From contig CAVQNH010000043.1 of assembly GCA_963713815.1 (NCBI GenBank), positions 1 to 64,000 on the forward strand: a stretch of 64,000 nt of DNA, given 5' to 3'. Made by a program: the position numbers and the translations under genes. The notes beneath the pieces are model-generated. The model saw only the letters and a program-made list of their open reading frames with translations. It ran no database searches and had not been told where the DNA came from. Below are positions 1 through 8,473 of this stretch, in pieces. Numbering within the stretch: the first letter of the stretch is position 1; each line of letters begins with the position of its first letter. Origin of the DNA: RYN-230 sp963713815. Its GTDB lineage: Bacteria > Actinomycetota > Actinomycetes > Streptosporangiales > Streptosporangiaceae.

Positions 1-372
1 TGGCGGCCATGATGACCGGGGCCCACGCGCCCCGCTGAAAGCGCCACCGGCGCGCAGATTATCGCCGCCGGGTGAAAGTCCTACCGGACCTGCACCTGGT
101 CGAGCAGCGGTCCAATGCCGGGGGACTGCTGGTGTGGCGCCGCGCGGGTGCGGCAGGCACCGAGATGGCCATGGTCAGGCCGCCGCCGGGAGCCCCTCCA
201 GTTCGAGCGTGCCTCGCATCGCCTCGGTAAGGCTGCGGGACGCCATCTGAATAGCCGGTGGCACCGTGATGTCCGGCCGAAGCGCGAGGCACCTGCCCAG
301 CTCCCGTATCCGGCAGCGCCAGGTCCGCGATGGCGCCCGCGTCCCGGTGGGGATAACCGCCGGGTCAGTCTG
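1..372. other. No confident gene
   Basis: No reading frame here matches a family I recognise. On the minus strand one frame, roughly 366 down to 188, reads without a stop and ends in a plausible Leu/Ala-rich C-terminus. It has no recognisable domain or start and could be the decayed end of a gene. I see no convincing promoter, tRNA or repeat. Confidence 0.3.
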
Positions 373-777
373 CTATTTCATGGCGCCCAGGAACTCCCGG
401 CAGGCCCGCTCGCAGCGCCGGCAGGCTTCGGCACAGACCCGGCAGTGCTCATGCATGTGAGCATGCCGTTCGCACTCGTCGCCGCAGGTCTTGCAGATGG
501 CCGCGCAGGCCTCCAGCAGCGGCCTGGTGACCATCGCGTCACTGCTCGCCGGGCGGCTGAGGACCCCGGCGGTCGCGGTGCAGATATCGGCACAATGCAG
601 GCACAGCCGGATGCACTCGACCATGTCGGCGAGGTTCTGCTCGCTCAAGTCAGCGTCGGTATCGGCGGCGCAGGCCTGGGCGCAGTCGTTGACCGCGTCG
701 ATGGTGACGGCCAGCGCATCAGCGTCCACGTCCAAGGCGTGTGGGTATGTGTCCAGCATCTGGCGGGCGTAACTCAT
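373..777 (-). CDS. Cys-rich four-helix-bundle copper-binding protein (DUF326/Csp-like)
   Basis: A 134-residue soluble protein with 15 cysteines spaced along predicted helices (CxxxC and CxxC patterns such as CIRLCLHCADIC) and a His-rich stretch RHAHMHEHC near residues 105-112. This is the pattern of the DUF326 / copper storage protein (Csp) family, where inward-facing cysteines of a four-helix bundle hold Cu(I) in the cytosol. The start at 777 is chosen because AAGGAGGG lies just upstream; a longer frame to 885 lacks such a site and adds non-conserved residues. It is transcribed alone. Copper as the metal is inferred from the family; another thiophilic metal is possible. Confidence 0.85.
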   Translation of the reverse strand: MSYARQMLDTYPHALDVDADALAVTIDAVNDCAQACAADTDADLSEQNLADMVECIRLCLHCADICTATAGVLSRPASSDAMVTRPLLEACAAICKTCGDECERHAHMHEHCRVCAEACRRCERACREFLGAMK

Positions 778-1005
778 GAACCCTCCTTCTGAAGGCGACG
801 CAGTGGCAGCGCCGAAGTTCCCCCGACCCGGTGCGGGATGGAGGGGATTCGGTAACAGCATGGCCCGCCAGTCACGTCGCCACACCAGGCATCTGGCTAG
901 GTCCGTTTCGGAGGCCGCTGAGCCGGCCCCTACGATCGCCGGTTGGTACCGCCTGGTCGTCCGCGGTTGACCTTGAGTGCACTCCAGCTCTTACGGTTGG
1001 CGGTC

Positions 1006-1960
1006 ATGGGAACCCGTTTGAATACCGTCGAGCTCGGCGCCACCGGGCAGAAGGTCAGCCAGCTCGCGCTCGGCTGCATGGGCATGGGAACGCTGGCCGG
1101 CGATGAGACATCGTTCGCGCTGCTGGACCGCTACGCGGCCGACGGAGGCACATCCTCGACACCGCCGACTGCTACGCCTGGTGGTGGGCCAAGGGCACCC
1201 CGGGCGGGCAGAGCGAGGAGCTGATCGGTCGCTGGCTGGCCCGCAGCGGCCGCCGGGACCAGACGTTCATCGCCACCAAGGGCACCGGAAGGATCCGGGA
1301 TCTGGACGCGGTCTGGCCGGGCGGGTCAGACGTCGCCGACTGGGAGGCGGCACGGTTCGTCGGGGCCGCGGCGAGGACCCTCCGGTCCGCACTGGAAGGC
1401 AGCCTGCGCCGGCGGGGTGGACCACATCGACCTCTACTACGTGCCGTCGCGACCGCGGGACTTCGACCGGTGGAAGCGGCCAGACCCGCGGGATCGCCGA
1501 GCGACAGGATCAGGGCTCAGTCGCGGTCCTCGGCAAGAGCCCAGCACCTGGCGGGCGAGCCGGAGGTCGGCCACGCCCGCGTGGCAGCAGCCGATTCCGA
1601 GGCCGGCTGCGGCCAGCGTCATGGCCATCGTCGCCTGGCCGAGGTAGCTGGACACCTGCGCGAGCGGTCAGACGTCAGCCTGGTGGCTACTCCCCGCTGC
1701 TCAAGGGCCTGTACGACGTCGCCGGCCGCTGAGCGCCCGGGACACGCCCGGAATGGAGCCGTACGCCGGTGACGCGGCGGCCCGCCGCCTGGCCGTGCTG
1801 GACGCGGATGCAGTCCCACGGCTGCCAGTCCGGCGAGGATGGGGACCGGCGCCCCGGCCTCGATGATCTGGACCAGGTCTGCGGGTGCGATGGGGCGGTC
1901 AGCAAAAGACCGGACGTTCCGGCGTGAGGTGATCGCCGTCCAGGTCTCCTGACTCTCCCT
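1006..1960 (+). pseudogene. Aldo/keto reductase remnant with several frameshifts
   Basis: Aldo/keto reductase sequence is readable but spread over all three forward frames. The N-terminus (1006 to about 1146) gives VSQLALGCMGMGTLAG. A second frame (about 1143-1412) gives HILDTADCYAWWWAKG, covering the catalytic Asp/Tyr region, then QSEELIGRWLARSGRRDQ. A third (about 1417-1470) gives VDHIDLYYVPSRPRDFD. Later fragments read GYSPLLKGLYDV (about 1682-1720) and PYAGDAAARRLAVLD (about 1760-1800). Order and spacing match one NADPH-dependent oxidoreductase of about 320 residues. At least four frame changes and stops mean no functional enzyme can be made from this sequence; the number is too high for a single sequencing slip. 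The 3' limit is approximate. Confidence 0.8.
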
Positions 1961-2020
1961 ACCTGCACTGGTCCTGCGTCAAGGCATCTTCCGCGGCACG
2001 GCAATCAGGTTAGCTGTCTC

Positions 2021-2395
2021 TTACAGGAACTGGGTTAGCGACAGGACGTTGCCGTCGGGGTCGCTGAACCAGGCCACTTTGTCGCCGCCGGGCGTGGTCC
2101 AGACTCCGATTTCGTCTTGCTCCATGCCGTCATACCGGATGAATACGACGCCCTGGCTGGTGAGCTCCTGGATCGTGGCCGCGATATCGGCGACGCGCCA
2201 GCCCAGGACGGTATAAGCGGCGCGGGTAACGCCAGGCACGGCGGTCACCCGAAGCATGGTGCCGTTCGCATCAAACACGCAGGCGAAGTCCGTTTGCTCG
2301 GTGACGGGCAGCCCCAGCCTCTGCTCGTAGAACAGCCGGGCCCGGTCCAGATCCGTTGCTGCGATGAAGGCGACAACACTGCCCGACTCCAGCAT
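2021..2395 (-). CDS. VOC superfamily (glyoxalase/bleomycin-resistance fold) protein
   Basis: A single 124-residue vicinal-oxygen-chelate module: beta-alpha-beta-beta-beta halves with LDRARLFYEQRLGLPV near the N-terminus and a C-terminal DPDGNVLSL, the usual end of these folds. The DPDGN Asp/Glu region typically supplies a metal ligand, but substrate cannot be deduced. AGGAGTGACC just upstream sets the start at 2395. The gene is divergent from the STAND gene at 2636, and the 240 bp between them must hold both promoters. A second, unrelated-looking VOC gene lies at 5302. Confidence 0.85.
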   Translation of the reverse strand: MLESGSVVAFIAATDLDRARLFYEQRLGLPVTEQTDFACVFDANGTMLRVTAVPGVTRAAYTVLGWRVADIAATIQELTSQGVVFIRYDGMEQDEIGVWTTPGGDKVAWFSDPDGNVLSLTQFL

Positions 2396-2635
2396 GGTCA
2401 CTCCTGTCACGGGCATGTCGCGGACGATCTTGTCAGTATGCCCGCCCACCGGCAGGGGATAGACACGACGAATGTGAAACGTCGGCGTGACTTCCAGGAT
2501 GCCGCTGCTTCTTTCCCGTCCGGATAAGGGCGCATTGACCAGTTGCGGGCAATGTACTAGGCAGTTCGCATAGTCACGAATTGTCACATTAGATGTACGT
2601 TGGTACGCATCTGCTTCCGGGTGGTCGGGGGTGTG

Positions 2636-5137
2636 ATGAGGGCGCGCCAGGTATTCGTCAGTCATACCTCCGACATGGCCGGATTCCCACGGGGCCGGTC
2701 GTTTGTACAGGCTGCCCTGGACGCGGTCAGCCGGGCTGGGATGGCGTCGGTCGACATGCGGTACTTCGCCGCGCGAGAGGGCGAGCCGGCCGGTTACTGC
2801 CAGCAGCGAGTGCGCACCTGCGAGATCTACGTCGCGGTCGTCGGCTTCCGCTACGGCTCGCTGGCCCCGGGTACGGCTGAGTCATACACGGAACTGGAGT
2901 TCCGGGAAGCGACTGTGGCTGGCCTGCCCAGGCTGGTGTTCCTGCTGGACGAAGCCGTCCCCGAGGCCAGGGGCGCAGCTGACGCTGACCGCCGCGCTGT
3001 GGAGGCGTTCCGGCAGCGGCTCTGCCAGGCCGGGCTGATCGTCCGGTTCTTCACCTCCGGGGCTGACTTGGAGCTGGAGGTGTTCCACGCGCTCACGGAA
3101 TTGACCGGTGACCGGCCGGAGGCGGTACCGCAGCAGCTACCCGCCGCAATCCCGCATTTCGCGGGGCGGGTCCAGGAGCTAGCTGCGCTGGACATGCTGA
3201 TGGCGGAGGTCGCCAGCGGCGCCAGGGACACGGTGGTGATCTCTGCCATCCGTGGCACGGCGGGGGTCGGGAAGACCGCGCTGGCCGTGCACTGGGCGCA
3301 CCGGGTCGCTGGGCAGTTCCCCGACGGGCAGCTCTATGTGAACCTGCGCGGCAATGGCCCTTCCGGCGCCTTGGTGGGTCCGACGGAGGCGATCCGCGGA
3401 TTCCTCGATACGCTGGCCGTCCCGGCGGAGCGGATACCGGCCGGCGCGGATGCCCAGGCTGCACTGTTCCGCAGCCTGCTGGCAGGAAGAAAGATGCTCA
3501 TCCTGCTGGACAACGCCAAAGACGCCGCCCAGGTCCGACCGCTGCTTCCCGGCACGGTCGGCTGTCTGGTACTGGTCACCAGCCGAAGCCGGCTGACCGG
3601 GCTGGCCGCCGCCGAAGGGGCCCAGCCGCTCACGGTGAATCTGCTCGCTCAGCACGAAGCCCGCGATCTGCTCAGCCGGCGCCTCGGCCACGAGCGCGTC
3701 AGCGCTGAACCCGGCGCGGTAGCCGAGCTGATCACGCTGTCGGCCCGGCTGCCGCTTGCGCTCAACATTGCCGCCGCGCGCGCCGCCGAACCCACTCAAT
3801 CCCTCGCCTCGCTGGTCGCTGACCTGCGGAGCGAGCGAAGCCGGCTGGACAGCTTCGAGACCGGGGATCCCGGCAGCAGCCTGCGGGTCCTGTTCTCCGT
3901 GTCCTACCAGAATCTCAGCCAGCCGGGCGCCAGGATGTTCCGGCTCCTAAGCCTGCACCCCGGCCCGGACATCACCGCAGCCGCCGCCGCAAGTCTCGCC
4001 GCGCTTACCTCCGCCGCGGCCCGGACGCTCGTCACCGAACTGGCGGATGCCAACCTGATCAGCGAAAATGCTCCAGGCCGGTACGCCTTCCACGACCTGC
4101 TCCGCAGGTATGCCGCCGACCTGGCCGTCGCGACCGATACTGAAGCTGAACGGCGCGAAGCCACGCATCGGATGCTGGATCATTACCTTCACACGGCGTG
4201 TGCCGGCACCAGGGTACTTAGCCCGGCACGGCCGCGCCTTTCCCTTGAGCCGCCACGGGCCGGGGTCGCTCCCGAGATCATCAGCAATCCCGCCGACGCC
4301 ATGGAATGGTTCAGCGCCGATCGGCACGTCCTGATCGCGGCGACCACGCAGGCCAGCGGGCAGGGCTTCGACAGGCATGCCTGGCAACTCCCATGGGCAA
4401 CGGCCCTGTTCTTTCAGCGCAAGGGCTACTGGCCTGACCTAGTCGCCAGCCAGCATGGGGCGATCGCGGCGGCGGAGCGGCTGGGCGACCTGGCCGGCCA
4501 GGCACACGCCTGGCGTGACCTTGGCTGGGCCAGATTCCACCTCGGTGCCTTCACGGACGCAGGTGACTGTTTTCAGCAGGCTCTCGGTCTGCACACGCAA
4601 CTCCATGACCGGGCGGGCCAGGCCCGCGCCCACCATGACATAGCCGCCGCAGACGCCAAGCTGGCCAGATTCAGTCAGGCTCTGGAGCATGCGCAGCAGT
4701 CTCTCGCCCTGCTCCAGGGCGAGAGCGATCAAGCTGCCCTGGCCAAAGCCACTAATGGGGTCGGCTATCTCTACGCTCAACTGGGCGATTACCAGCAGGG
4801 ACTGGCCTATTGCGAGCGGGCACTTGAGCTGATCCGCGGGCTCGACGACCCGCTCAATGAGGCGGCCACGCTGGACAGCGTCGGTTACGCACTTACCCAT
4901 CTCGGCCGCCATGCCGAGGCGATCGACTACCTCCGCACCGCTGCGGGAATGATCGAGGGGCTGCGTGCCCTGCCGTGGAAGGTGGACATCCTCATCCACC
5001 TCGGCGACGCCTGTATCGTCGGCGGGGACCCCGAGGAGGGGTACCGTGCCTGGCAGGACGCCCTGGCGATCATGGACAACCTGCATCATCCGGACACCGA
5101 CCAGTTCCGCGCCACGCTCGCCGAGTTTCAGGCCTAA
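2636..5137 (+). CDS. STAND NTPase: DUF4062 domain, NB-ARC, TPR repeats
   Basis: An 833-residue multidomain signalling protein. Residues about 1-150 look like DUF4062 (VFVSHTSDMAGFPRG, then CEIYVAVVGFRYGS and SYTELEFREA), a Rossmann-like module found at the front of NLR-type proteins. Residues about 175-450 are NB-ARC: Walker A GTAGVGKT with the Lys near 213, Walker B MLILLDNAKD, sensor LVTSRSRL and the GLPL-like LPLAL. A winged-helix part follows, and residues about 600-830 are TPR repeats (AHAWRDLGWARFHLG, then GVGYLYAQLGDYQQG). It resembles AfsR-type regulators but lacks the DNA-binding and BTAD N-terminus. The family acts as a ligand-gated oligomerising switch. The start is uncertain: GTG 2633 and TTG 2600 are also in frame. 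Whether it is a regulator or a defence sensor is open. Confidence 0.85.
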   Translation: MRARQVFVSHTSDMAGFPRGRSFVQAALDAVSRAGMASVDMRYFAAREGEPAGYCQQRVRTCEIYVAVVGFRYGSLAPGTAESYTELEFREATVAGLPRLVFLLDEAVPEARGAADADRRAVEAFRQRLCQAGLIVRFFTSGADLELEVFHALTELTGDRPEAVPQQLPAAIPHFAGRVQELAALDMLMAEVASGARDTVVISAIRGTAGVGKTALAVHWAHRVAGQFPDGQLYVNLRGNGPSGALVGPTEAIRGFLDTLAVPAERIPAGADAQAALFRSLLAGRKMLILLDNAKDAAQVRPLLPGTVGCLVLVTSRSRLTGLAAAEGAQPLTVNLLAQHEARDLLSRRLGHERVSAEPGAVAELITLSARLPLALNIAAARAAEPTQSLASLVADLRSERSRLDSFETGDPGSSLRVLFSVSYQNLSQPGARMFRLLSLHPGPDITAAAAASLAALTSAAARTLVTELADANLISENAPGRYAFHDLLRRYAADLAVATDTEAERREATHRMLDHYLHTACAGTRVLSPARPRLSLEPPRAGVAPEIISNPADAMEWFSADRHVLIAATTQASGQGFDRHAWQLPWATALFFQRKGYWPDLVASQHGAIAAAERLGDLAGQAHAWRDLGWARFHLGAFTDAGDCFQQALGLHTQLHDRAGQARAHHDIAAADAKLARFSQALEHAQQSLALLQGESDQAALAKATNGVGYLYAQLGDYQQGLAYCERALELIRGLDDPLNEAATLDSVGYALTHLGRHAEAIDYLRTAAGMIEGLRALPWKVDILIHLGDACIVGGDPEEGYRAWQDALAIMDNLHHPDTDQFRATLAEFQA

Positions 5138-5260
5138 CAGGCAGGCGCCGGAATCTGGATTGGCGACCTCGGCGGCTACCTCGTCGTTTTCGCTGAGCCC
5201 TACCGCCACGGCGCCATCTCCATGCCCGAGAATGGGAACTCTCTCTGAGTGGGGCGGACC

Positions 5261-5338
5261 GTGGACGAGGCCGTGCGTCAGTACATCGACGCCATTCCCG
5301 CTCAGGGGTGCAACGGCGACGGATGCCGGGGCTCGTAG
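5261..5338 (+). pseudogene. Truncated N-terminus of a DUF1801-like gene
   Basis: After a purine-rich GGGGCGGACC a GTG opens VDEAVRQYIDAIPAQ, which matches the conserved first residues of DUF1801-family small proteins. Similarity ends abruptly near 5304, exactly where the oppositely oriented VOC gene (5302-5652) begins to read, and the frame stops at 5338. This looks like a deletion or rearrangement junction. Just upstream (about 5150-5247) another stop-terminated frame, containing GDLGGYLVVFAEPYRHG, may be a further gene fragment. Confidence 0.5.
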
Positions 5339-5652
5339 ATGGAGAGCTCTGAGCCATCCGGCAAGCGGATCGCGGCCACCAGTCCCCAGCCCTGATCGGC
5401 TACGTCCCGCGTCACCTCAACTCCTTTGCCGCGCAATTCGGCGAGCGTGGCGTGAATGTCGTCGCACATCAGGTACAGCTCATGGCGGCTGTCACCCTCT
5501 GCGGGATGCACGGCCAGCTCAGCCGGCGGCAGAGCGAAAATCAGCCAGCCCCCGCCGGCGTCCACCGACGGCAGGCTGAGCACGTCCCGGAAGAACGCCC
5601 GGACCTGCTCGGCTTCGGGTGAGAACACGATCGCGTGCACGCCAGTGATCAC
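5302..5652 (-). CDS. VOC superfamily (glyoxalase-like) protein
   Basis: A 116-residue VOC-fold protein: VITGVHAIVFSPEAEQVRAF at the N-terminus, then HELYLMCDDIHATLAEL and a C-terminal RLPDGSELSIYEPRHP. The paired beta-alpha-beta-beta-beta layout is intact and has the usual His and Glu metal-ligand positions. GTG at 5652 is the only start that keeps the first beta strand. It follows AGGA, and a TAGGAT hexamer sits 7 nt upstream, so transcription may be leaderless. The substrate is unknown. The downstream end abuts a truncated DUF1801 fragment on the other strand. Confidence 0.8.
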   Translation of the reverse strand: MITGVHAIVFSPEAEQVRAFFRDVLSLPSVDAGGGWLIFALPPAELAVHPAEGDSRHELYLMCDDIHATLAELRGKGVEVTRDVADQGWGLVAAIRLPDGSELSIYEPRHPSPLHP

Positions 5653-5808
5653 GCTGGCGATCCTAACGCCGGCCGGCCGGGAGGCCCGGCGGGGCGCGCT
5701 GGCCACCCTGGGCGGACGCCGTGTTCCGGCCGCCACTGGCCGACGTCGATCAGGAAGGAGGCTGCAGCCAGGGGCCAGGCCGGATCCCTTTCCGGGGGTG
5801 CCGCCCGC

Positions 5809-5814
5809 TACCCT
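5809..5814 (+). promoter_or_regulatory. -10 hexamer TACCCT for a leaderless DUF998 gene
   Basis: TACCCT ends 6 nt before the GTG at 5821, the spacing expected when the start codon is the transcription start. There is no purine-rich ribosome binding site. Confidence 0.5.
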
Positions 5815-5820
5815 GCACTC

Positions 5821-6498
5821 GTGACGACGACCCGCCTGCCAGGCACGTGGACCCGCGGATTGCTGCGCTGCGGCATGATCGCGGGCCCGGTCTTCGTCGC
5901 GGTATTCCTGGCTGAGGGGGCGGCCCGGGACGGCTACCGGCCGCTGCGCCATCCGGTCAGTTCGCTGGCGCTGGGGCCGCGAGGCTGGATCCAGGCCGGG
6001 AACTTCGCGGTGACCGGGGCAATGCTCCTGTCCGGGGCGGGCGGGCTGGCGCGGGGCGCCGGTCCCGCAGCCCGCGGCCGGGCGGTACCGGCCCTGATCG
6101 GCGCCGCGGGTGCGGGGCTAGTCGCCGCGGCCGTGTTCGCGACGGATCCCGTCAGCGGCTACCCGCCCGGCACCCCTGACGCGCTTCCCGAACCTAGCCG
6201 GGCCGGCGCCGCCCACAACCTGGCGGCCATCCCGGTCTTCTTCGGCCTGCCCGCCGCCGCGCTGGCCTGCGGCTGGCGGTCCTGGCGGAAGGGCCAGCGC
6301 GGATTCGGGGTATACAGCGCGGGCACCGGCATCAGCATGCTGGCCACGATGGCGCTGTTCTCGGCGGCCTTCGGGCAGTCACCCCGGCTGGTCAGTCTCG
6401 GGGGCCTGTTCCAGCGGGCCAGCATCATCACTGGCTTCGCCTGGCTGAGCGCCACGTTTGCGCGGGCACTTCGCGCCGCCCGCTCGCCTGAAACGTGA
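5821..6498 (+). CDS. DUF998 family integral membrane protein
   Basis: A 225-residue protein with about six hydrophobic segments: residues about 15-35 (MIAGPVFVAVFLAEGAA), 58-78, 85-110, 138-158, 175-195 and 200-218. The block HPVSSLALGPRGWIQAGNF after the first helix and the AAHNLAAIPVFFGLP region are typical of DUF998. The family's biochemical role is not established. The GTG at 5821 has no Shine-Dalgarno but is preceded by TACCCT at leaderless spacing. It has no obvious operon partner. Confidence 0.85.
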   Translation: MTTTRLPGTWTRGLLRCGMIAGPVFVAVFLAEGAARDGYRPLRHPVSSLALGPRGWIQAGNFAVTGAMLLSGAGGLARGAGPAARGRAVPALIGAAGAGLVAAAVFATDPVSGYPPGTPDALPEPSRAGAAHNLAAIPVFFGLPAAALACGWRSWRKGQRGFGVYSAGTGISMLATMALFSAAFGQSPRLVSLGGLFQRASIITGFAWLSATFARALRAARSPET

Positions 6499-6620
6499 CG
6501 GTTAAATCCCCGGGGCCTGGCACATTGACCCCGCGTTATTGATTGAGTTCCGTAGTGATGGCGTGAAATCGCGCCGAATGGCACCCGGGAATGTGAGCCT
6601 GGTTCCCGGTGCAGCCATCG

Positions 6621-6818
6621 CTACGCGCTGGGCTGCGGCGTGGTGCAGTTGATGTGCGGGTTCACGCCCACGTAGTTGAGCGGGCCAGCCAGGATCGTCA
6701 CCGCGGCCGTGCTGGCCTTGGCGCAGTTTCCGAGAGTCCCGTGGTAATCGCCGCGCTGCCCGGCCGCGAAGCCGCCGATGATCAGCCAGACGATAAGAAG
6801 CGCCGATCCAAGGTGCAT
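6621..6818 (-). CDS. Small one-TM actinobacterial membrane protein
   Basis: A 65-residue protein with an N-terminal hydrophobic segment (ALLIVWLIIGGFAAGQRG, residues 5-22) and a short extracytoplasmic part with two cysteines and the block LAGPLNYVGVNPHINC. This is a recurrent conserved actinobacterial protein type of unknown function. A strong GGGAGGCGAG precedes the ATG at 6818. The two cysteines may form a disulphide outside the membrane. Confidence 0.75.
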   Translation of the reverse strand: MHLGSALLIVWLIIGGFAAGQRGDYHGTLGNCAKASTAAVTILAGPLNYVGVNPHINCTTPQPSA

Positions 6819-6834
6819 CTCGCCTCCCTCAGTA

Positions 6835-7299
6835 TCATCTGCTCTGCAAGAAAGACGCAGCCAGTAATAAGCACCAGGCCCTTATCCTCGGCCCGGATCG
6901 CAGCCTACCCAGGCGTGAGGACGCCGAGCCCGGTAATGCGCCGCAGCCGGTGCTTTTCCAGAAATCTGGAACCGCCGGTGGCCTTTCGGACGCTGGGGGC
7001 GGCCGATGACCGCGCTGCGCGCCCCGCTCAGCGGCGCGGGCGGTCCGGGGCCGGCGGGGATGGGTCTTGAGCAGCGCGAGCGCCACGATGAGGGTGAACG
7101 TGACGACGTTGGCGGCGAACACGGCGGGCTGCTCGGCCACCAGGCCGTACGCCAGCCAGCCGAGGACCCCGGCGGCGAAGACGGCCAGGTAGGTATAGGA
7201 GATGTCGTCGGCGCGGCCGCGTCGCCAGGTCCGCAGCAGCTGGGGGAGCCACGCGCAGGTCGTGAGCAGGCCGGACAGGAGTCCCAGCGTGATGATCAC
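6835..7299 (-). CDS. SemiSWEET/PQ-loop family transporter
   Basis: A 154-residue protein. Residues 1-85 form three helices of a PQ-loop/SemiSWEET unit: LGLLSGLLTTCAWLPQLLRT (with the signature Pro-Gln), then DDISYTYLAVFAAGVLGWLAYG and AVFAANVVTFTLIVALALL. SemiSWEETs dimerise to make a facilitative sugar channel. The remaining 70 residues are a basic, Pro/Arg-rich tail unlike the family, so the true C-terminus may have been lost through a missing stop or an indel. The GTG start at 7299 overlaps the stop of the upstream LacI gene by 4 nt (GTGA), indicating translational coupling and suggesting that the regulator and a sugar-type transporter are co-expressed. Confidence 0.75.
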   Translation of the reverse strand: MIITLGLLSGLLTTCAWLPQLLRTWRRGRADDISYTYLAVFAAGVLGWLAYGLVAEQPAVFAANVVTFTLIVALALLKTHPRRPRTARAAERGAQRGHRPPPASERPPAVPDFWKSTGCGALPGSASSRLGRLRSGPRIRAWCLLLAASFLQSR

Positions 7300-8378
7300 G
7301 GCGGCTCCGGCGGGGGCGCGGTGCTGCCCCGGACGACGAGCCGGGTCGGGTGCAGCAGCGTGGTCGCGCTGCCGGGGGAGATGAGCCGCCGGGCGCAATC
7401 CTGGCCCTGCTGGTAGAGGTCCTGGTGCACGGTGGTGAGCGGGGGATGCCCCCGGCCTGACTCGTCGATGTCGTCATAGCCGGTCACCGAGAGGTCGCGG
7501 GGAACATTCAGGCCCAGTTCGCGGGCCGCCTGCAGGACGCCGAGCGCCAGGACGTCGGTGCTGGCCAGCACCGCGGCAGGACGTTCCGCGACGGGCAGGC
7601 TCAGCAGGGCGCGCCCCGCGGCGCAGCCGTCGGCGACGCTGTTCCCGGGCTGTTCCCACACCCGCACCGCCGCCGGTGGCAGGCCAGCCTCCGCGGCGGC
7701 GCGCTGGTAGCCCCGCAGCCGCAGCCGGAACACCTCGTAGCGGGCGCTGGCCTGCCTGGCCGCGTCGACCCAGCCCGCGTACCCGTCCGAATGCAGCCGC
7801 CAGGTCACGACACCAAGGGTGCGGTGGCCCAGGCCAATGAGGTGCCGGGCGGCGCCCGCGGCGGCGGCCTCGTTGTCGACGGTGACGCAGTCCGCCCCCG
7901 CGGTGCTGGGCCCGCCGGACACCACCGTGGGCAGCCTGCGGCGCAGGGCCGCCGCGAGGGCCGGGTCGCCGTCGGCCGGGGAATGGGCGATCAGGCCGTC
8001 GACCGCGGCATCGCGGACCAGCCGCTCGGCGGTCTGCGCGGCCGCCGGGATGAGCTGCAGCGCCAGGCCGGCCTCGGCCGTGGCGGCGGTCACCCCGTGC
8101 AGGAACGAGACAGTCGCCGGATCCCCGAACGCGTACGGCAGCGCCTCGGTGAGCAGCACCCCGAGCACGTCGCTGCGGCCCCGCTTCAGCGCCCGCCCGG
8201 CCGCGCTCGGACCGCCGTAGCCCAGTTCGTCCGCCATGGCCAGGACCCGCTGCCGCAGTGCCTCCGACAGCTGGTCGGGGTGGTTGTAGGCGTTGGACAC
8301 GGTCATCCGGCTCACGCCGCAACTGGCCGCCACCTCGGCCAGCGTGACCCGCGGCGGGGTCTGGACTTCACCACTCAC
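7296..8378 (-). CDS. LacI family transcriptional regulator
   Basis: A 360-residue regulator. The HTH at residues about 9-35 reads VTLAEVAASCGVSRMTVSNA followed by the hinge helix region. A periplasmic-binding-protein-like effector domain ends in AVLASTDVLALGVLQAARE and DLSVTGYDDIDESG, the classic LacI C-terminal blocks. It most likely senses a sugar or sugar derivative. The GTG at 8378 has no ribosome binding site, but TAAAGT lies 6 nt upstream inside a palindromic operator (8387-8398), so it should be leaderless and autorepressed. The SemiSWEET gene follows with a 4-nt overlap; a divergent methyltransferase starts at 8474. Confidence 0.92.
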   Translation of the reverse strand: MSGEVQTPPRVTLAEVAASCGVSRMTVSNAYNHPDQLSEALRQRVLAMADELGYGGPSAAGRALKRGRSDVLGVLLTEALPYAFGDPATVSFLHGVTAATAEAGLALQLIPAAAQTAERLVRDAAVDGLIAHSPADGDPALAAALRRRLPTVVSGGPSTAGADCVTVDNEAAAAGAARHLIGLGHRTLGVVTWRLHSDGYAGWVDAARQASARYEVFRLRLRGYQRAAAEAGLPPAAVRVWEQPGNSVADGCAAGRALLSLPVAERPAAVLASTDVLALGVLQAARELGLNVPRDLSVTGYDDIDESGRGHPPLTTVHQDLYQQGQDCARRLISPGSATTLLHPTRLVVRGSTAPPPEPP

Positions 8379-8384
8379 CCTCGT

Positions 8385-8414
8385 ACTTTATCGATAAAGA
8401 CTGTATCGGTAAAG
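8385..8414 (-). promoter_or_regulatory. Autoregulatory operator overlapping the lacI-type -10 box
   Basis: Positions 8387-8398 form the perfect palindrome TTTATCGATAAA. A second, imperfect copy (TGTATCGGTAAAG, 8402-8414) follows at a 15-bp offset. Read on the minus strand, TAAAGT (8390-8385) is a good -10 hexamer ending 6 nt before the GTG of the LacI gene. A repressor bound to the palindrome would cover that promoter, and could also affect the divergent gene at 8474. Confidence 0.7.
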
Positions 8415-8473
8415 CCGTTAGGGAGAGCGAGACCGGCCAGATCACACCGGCCCGCGGCTGAGACGATCAGGAC

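Noticed and set aside
2593..2640. TTG/ATG further upstream as start of the STAND protein
   Set aside because: Adding residues before 2636 gives no conserved sequence, and the DUF4062 block begins only at the RARQVFVSH segment. GTG 2633 stays possible.
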